From CAYVQA01 sp045119035 (GTDB lineage: Bacteria; Bacillota_I; Bacilli_A; ML615J-28; CAG-313): DNA of 9,307 bases. Shown piece after piece: positions 5,668-9,307 of this stretch. A program made the position numbers and the translations under genes. The notes beneath the pieces are model-generated. The model had not been told where the DNA came from and searched no databases. It saw only the letters and a list, made by a program, of their open reading frames with translations. The stretch is from positions 1 through 9,307 of the forward strand of contig JBGVCU010000041.1 in NCBI GenBank assembly GCA_045119035.1. Reading direction: 5' to 3'. Each line of letters begins with the position of its first letter. Position 1 is the first letter of the stretch.

Positions 5668-8600
5668 ATGAAAAATAATAGAATTGTAAAATCCTTATTT
5701 TTAATTGTTTGCTTATTAACAATCGTTTTAACTGGATGTGGTAGCAAACAAGTTATTACTGTTAATAAATTAGAAGTTGTTAAAGATACTATCCCTACTT
5801 CTGAAAAAGTAGATTTTTATAGCAATAACAATTTCTCAATGATTCAATTTACAGTAACTTATTCTGATAATACTAATAAAACAATTTCTTTAGATTCATC
5901 TATGTTATCTAATGAAGATGTTGAATTATTTAAAGTTCCTGGTGAGCATGTTATTGATGTAACATACGAAGGGGTTACTACTAGTTTTGTAGTTAATATT
6001 ATTGCTAATGACGTAGAAACTTACAATGTTACTTTCCACTATTGGAATGGTGATGTAGAAACTGTTCTTATTGAAAGTGGAAAAAGAGCTCAAAAACCTT
6101 TTTATGCACAAGTAGAAAATGAACAACATTTTGGTTGGTATAAAGAAGGTACTTTTGAAAATCTTTATGATTTTAACTTACCAGTAGAAGCTAATATTGA
6201 CTTATATGAAAAAATTGTAGCTAAATACAAATTATCATATGTTGTTGAAGGTAATGTTATTGAAGAAAGTCTTGTTTTAGAAGGCGAAACTGTTACTTTA
6301 CATGAAGCTGTTGTTTTAGAACATGCTACATTTGTTGCTTGGACTAATAACGGAACTCAAGTTTCAGAACTTAAAATGCCTGCAAATGATGTTGTATTAG
6401 TAGCTAAATTTGATTATACAAAATATTCAGTAGAATTTGTTTTTGATAATGGTTCTGAAAATAACTTAAATTATTATATCGTTGGTGAAGAAATTGTTAA
6501 ACCGGCTGATCCAATTCGTCCTGGTTATACTTTCTTAGGTTGGGATAAAGAAGTTCCTACAACAATGAATGGAGAAAGTTTAGTTATTACTGCATTATGG
6601 GAAAAACGCACTTATACAGTAAATTATATTATCGAATTCCGTCGTAATGATTTAGTAGTTTCTACTAATTTACATAGAACTCAAACAGTTGAATATAATG
6701 AATTAATTGCTTTACCTGAATATAAAACATTCATAGGATACTATTTTGATTCATATGAATTAAATGGTGAAGTTGTAAGTGAAGCATTTAATGCTCCACA
6801 TGCAGATGCTATTAATTTAGTATCAGTATATCAAGCAACTGCTCATAAATTAACAATTGAATTAGATGGAAAACAATATGTTCATGAAGCTTTATATGGT
6901 GAATTAGTTAAAGATTATTTAGATCAAATTGATACATTTAAATATGGACATACATTTGGTGGTTGGTATAACGGATTATATCGTGTTCCAAGTGAATTCT
7001 TAATGCCTGCAACAGATGTTGCTATTAAAGGTACAAATAATCCTAATCCTCATAAATTAGTTTTAGTTGTAGATGATGTTGTAGTTTACAATGATATTGA
7101 ATTCTTCGGTGTATCTTTAGAATCATATAATCCTACAAAAGAAGGTCATTCATTTGTTAAATGGGTTAATGTAAGAGGTGAAGAAGTTAAATCAATGATA
7201 GATGAAGATGTTACACTTTATGCTGTATGGGATAAATCTTCTTATACTGTTACAATTAACAATAATGGTGTAATCACTTCTACAAATTATGTTTATAATA
7301 CGCCTATAACATTCCCTACTCCAAATTATGTAGAAGGTTATACATTTGTTGGATGGCGTGTAAATGGACAAGTTATTGATCATAATAATTATTTAACTCC
7401 TGGATATAATGTTCATATTGAATCTCATTATGTCGTTAATTCTTATGAAGTTAATTATGTTATGAATGGTGTTAGTGCTACTTTAGAAAACAAAGTCGTT
7501 TATAATACACAATTCTATTCATACTTACCAACTCCAGTTCAAATCACTGGTTATACATTTAGTCATTGGGCTTATACAAATACTGGTGAAACAGTAAACT
7601 CAAGTGATTTAATGCCAGCAAGTTCAATTTCTGTTACTGCTGTTTATACATTAAATTATCATAATTTAACATATATAGTTGAAGGAGCGTCTACAACATA
7701 TACTGTTCATTATGGTTATGATATTACTTCATATCAAGTATCTAAATTAGGATATGAATTTAAAGGTTGGTATGATGAAAATGGTAACCTATGTGAAGCA
7801 ATGCCAGATTATGCATTAACTGTTTATGCTAGATTTGATATTGTAAGTTATAAATTAACAATCAATAATGCTGGATATATTTCTGAAGAATTAGTAGAAT
7901 ATAATTCAGTATTAAGTTTCCCTGAAGCAAAAGAAGTAGAAGGTTATACATTTATTGGTTGGGCGCTTGATGGTATTTTAGTTGATACAACAAATTATAG
8001 AATGCCTGCTCATGATTTATATTTCACAGCAAGATATTCAATAAATAATTATGTTGCTGTATTTGTTACAAATACAAATCAAGAACTTCCAGATCAATCT
8101 ATTACTTTTGGTGGAAAAGTTGAAAGACCTGCAAGTTTAACTAAAGAAGGTTATACTTTTGTTAACTGGACATTAAATGGTGAAGTAGTTGACTTCGATA
8201 CATTTGTGGTTCCTGCAACTGAAGTATTAGTGTTTGTTGCAAATTGGCAAATTAATCAATATGAAGTAAGATTTGTTTTAGGTAATGGAGAAGAAGATGT
8301 TGTTTATACTCAAGATTATGGAACAACTTTCGAAACTCCTGCTGATCCTGAATTATTTGGATATATGTTTGACGGATGGGATGTAGAAATTCCTGCAACA
8401 GTTCCTGCTCATGATGTTGTTATTACAGCTAAATATAATGCAATTCAATATGCTATTACAATTAGTGTATTAGCGCATGAAGGTGATGAAGCAATTCCAA
8501 TGGATACAGTTTACTTTAAATATAATGAACCTGTATCAATTACAGCACCTGAATATGAAGGACATACATTTATCGCTTGGAGTAAAGATATTCCTACTGT

Positions 8601-9307
8601 AATGCCTGCTGAAAACTTTGATATTATTGCTATTTATTTAGTAAATACATACACTGTAAGATTTATTGATAACGGTGTTGAATTAACTGATTATACACAA
8701 GTATTAAAATATGATACAGCGATTACTAATATCCCTGCTGATCCTGAAAAAGATGGATTTACTTTTGAAAGTTGGCAATGTGCTGAATTAGAAAATACGT
8801 TTATTGATGTTGATTTTGCAGCTGGAAAAGTTAAAGTTCCTACATCTGATTTAGTATTTGTTTCTAACTATTATAGAAATATGTATAATTTATCATTTGA
8901 AGTTGAGTTAAAATATCAAAATCAAGATGAATATGTTAAAGCAGAAAATGGTACTTATCGTGTTTCATATGATGAAAATATTTCGCAATACATTAGTGAT
9001 TATTCATACGCTGGATGGAATGATTTAAGATATTATGTAGATGGTGAATTAATTGATTTTGAAACATATAAAGTTCCTAGTCGTGACGTTCATATTACAA
9101 TTAAGACTGAAGAACATGATTATTCATATTTACAATATGAAAAAATTAGTGGATATGTTGTAATTAAAGGTGTTAGTGATTCATATCAAGGATCTGAACT
9201 TTATATTCCTTCATATATTGATGGATTAGAAGTACAATATATTGACTCTAATGCATTCAGAGGAAATGAACATATTAAAAATGTTTATATTGGATATAAT
9301 TTAATTC
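5668..9307 (+). CDS. Giant surface lipoprotein: Ig-like domain, ~15 InlB-like B repeats, BspA-type LRR (3' end beyond window)
   Basis: The frame stays open for 1213 codons to the window edge. A lipoprotein signal peptide has KNNR then K, a hydrophobic core (9-22) and the lipobox LTGC with C24, so the mature protein should be lipid-anchored outside the membrane. Residues about 31-117 resemble a Big_3-type bacterial Ig-like domain (TVTYSDNTNKTISL; VPGEHVIDVTYEG). Residues 119-1151 are about 15 tandem modules of 63-79 residues, each starting Y-x-V/L-x-F/Y and most with GYTFxGW in the middle, matching the InlB B-repeat (Listeria-Bacteroides, Flg_new) family. From 1152 the pattern changes to ISGYVVIKG, LYIPSYIDG and IDSNAFRGNEHIKNVYI, the opening of a BspA-type leucine-rich repeat domain. 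Such proteins usually act in adhesion; the ligand here is unknown. AAGGAG sits seven bases before the ATG. Base use resembles its neighbours, giving no sign of recent transfer. Confidence 0.9.
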   Translation, partial: MKNNRIVKSLFLIVCLLTIVLTGCGSKQVITVNKLEVVKDTIPTSEKVDFYSNNNFSMIQFTVTYSDNTNKTISLDSSMLSNEDVELFKVPGEHVIDVTYEGVTTSFVVNIIANDVETYNVTFHYWNGDVETVLIESGKRAQKPFYAQVENEQHFGWYKEGTFENLYDFNLPVEANIDLYEKIVAKYKLSYVVEGNVIEESLVLEGETVTLHEAVVLEHATFVAWTNNGTQVSELKMPANDVVLVAKFDYTKYSVEFVFDNGSENNLNYYIVGEEIVKPADPIRPGYTFLGWDKEVPTTMNGESLVITALWEKRTYTVNYIIEFRRNDLVVSTNLHRTQTVEYNELIALPEYKTFIGYYFDSYELNGEVVSEAFNAPHADAINLVSVYQATAHKLTIELDGKQYVHEALYGELVKDYLDQIDTFKYGHTFGGWYNGLYRVPSEFLMPATDVAIKGTNNPNPHKLVLVVDDVVVYNDIEFFGVSLESYNPTKEGHSFVKWVNVRGEEVKSMIDEDVTLYAVWDKSSYTVTINNNGVITSTNYVYNTPITFPTPNYVEGYTFVGWRVNGQVIDHNNYLTPGYNVHIESHYVVNSYEVNYVMNGVSATLENKVVYNTQFYSYLPTPVQITGYTFSHWAYTNTGETVNSSDLMPASSISVTAVYTLNYHNLTYIVEGASTTYTVHYGYDITSYQVSKLGYEFKGWYDENGNLCEAMPDYALTVYARFDIVSYKLTINNAGYISEELVEYNSVLSFPEAKEVEGYTFIGWALDGILVDTTNYRMPAHDLYFTARYSINNYVAVFVTNTNQELPDQSITFGGKVERPASLTKEGYTFVNWTLNGEVVDFDTFVVPATEVLVFVANWQINQYEVRFVLGNGEEDVVYTQDYGTTFETPADPELFGYMFDGWDVEIPATVPAHDVVITAKYNAIQYAITISVLAHEGDEAIPMDTVYFKYNEPVSITAPEYEGHTFIAWSKDIPTVMPAENFDIIAIYLVNTYTVRFIDNGVELTDYTQVLKYDTAITNIPADPEKDGFTFESWQCAELENTFIDVDFAAGKVKVPTSDLVFVSNYYRNMYNLSFEVELKYQNQDEYVKAENGTYRVSYDENISQYISDYSYAGWNDLRYYVDGELIDFETYKVPSRDVHITIKTEEHDYSYLQYEKISGYVVIKGVSDSYQGSELYIPSYIDGLEVQYIDSNAFRGNEHIKNVYIGYNLI
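6022..9120 (+). repeat. About 15 tandem, diverged InlB B-repeat-like coding modules
   Basis: My module starts, as residues of the lipoprotein, are 119, 187, 253, 316, 393, 462, 526, 593, 664, 728, 795, 865, 928, 995 and 1073, ending at 1151. The common pattern is an opening beta strand (YxVxF), a central G-Y-T-F-x-G-W turn and a closing strand often read as MPAxDVxxTAxY. Module 1 has HFGWY in place of GYTF, module 4 has no central tryptophan (FIGYYF), and modules 4, 14 and 15 are longer. The modules are old at DNA level, except for a 27-base stretch shared by modules 7 and 10 (25 of 27 identical). Confidence 0.8.
9121..9307 (+). other. Start of a BspA-type leucine-rich repeat domain (coding sub-region)
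   Basis: Residues 1152-1213 lack the GYTFxGW pattern. They read as the entry to BspA/LRR_5 repeats: a G-Y-V-V-I strand, then LYIPSYIDG, then a segment with NAF and an I/V-rich strand (IKNVYI). In the family this unit recurs about every 22-25 residues; only one to two units fit before the window edge. Confidence 0.7.

Noticed and set aside
5926..6129. 67-codon minus-strand open frame
   Set aside because: It is antisense within the lipoprotein gene, with no ribosome site or recognisable domain.
7192..7383. 63-codon minus-strand open frame
   Set aside because: It is antisense within the repeat modules of the lipoprotein and shows no coding features.
6022..9120. CRISPR-like or non-coding tandem repeat array
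   Set aside because: The periodicity is at protein level (63-79 codons) in one continuous open frame. DNA identity between units is low, and there are no short identical repeats with unique spacers.

Overview
The window is strongly AT-rich bacterial DNA read with the standard code: tryptophan is always TGG, and TGA serves as a real stop (in dapF, dapB and the aminotransferase). Low GC, meso-diaminopimelate synthesis by the N-acetyl route, Shine-Dalgarno sites of AGAGGT/AAGGAG type and a huge repeat-rich lipoprotein point to a wall-making, low-GC Bacilli/Firmicutes lineage. An uncultured gut Bacillota near Acholeplasma, RF39 or Erysipelotrichia is my guess, made from general character and not from any marker gene. 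Code-4 mycoplasmas are excluded by the use of TGA as stop.

Layout. Positions 1-141 are the right end of an IS3-family (IS150-like) insertion sequence: the last 31 codons of its transposase and its terminal inverted repeat. The IS abuts a minus-strand class I aminotransferase (139-1296) so closely that the first three bases of the IS end form the aminotransferase stop codon. A divergent 82-bp promoter region separates that gene from a tightly packed plus-strand operon, dapF-dapA-dapB-dapH (1379-4292), in which every junction overlaps. DapA and DapB make tetrahydrodipicolinate, DapH acetylates it, the divergent aminotransferase is the likely N-acetyl-diaminopimelate aminotransferase, and DapF epimerises LL-DAP to meso-DAP. 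The N-acetyl-DAP deacetylase is not in the window.

Next come a promoter-led cytoplasmic lipase/esterase of the alpha/beta-hydrolase fold (4353-5132), a bidirectional terminator (5132-5161), and a minus-strand AroQ chorismate mutase (5145-5426) whose 3' codons lie inside the terminator. A 241-bp divergent intergenic region holds good sigma-A-type promoters for both flanking genes.

From 5668 to the window end runs one open frame of more than 1213 codons: a lipoprotein with an Ig-like domain, about 15 InlB B-repeat-like (Listeria-Bacteroides, Flg_new type) modules and the start of a BspA-type leucine-rich repeat domain, cut by the window edge.

Most of this is recognisable biology. The parts most worth a second look are the IS-supplied stop codon, the apparent ATA (or ATT) start of the aminotransferase, the very short predicted 5' leaders, the overlapping divergent promoters, and the architecture of the giant lipoprotein. 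I found no convincing new defence, RNA or mobile system.
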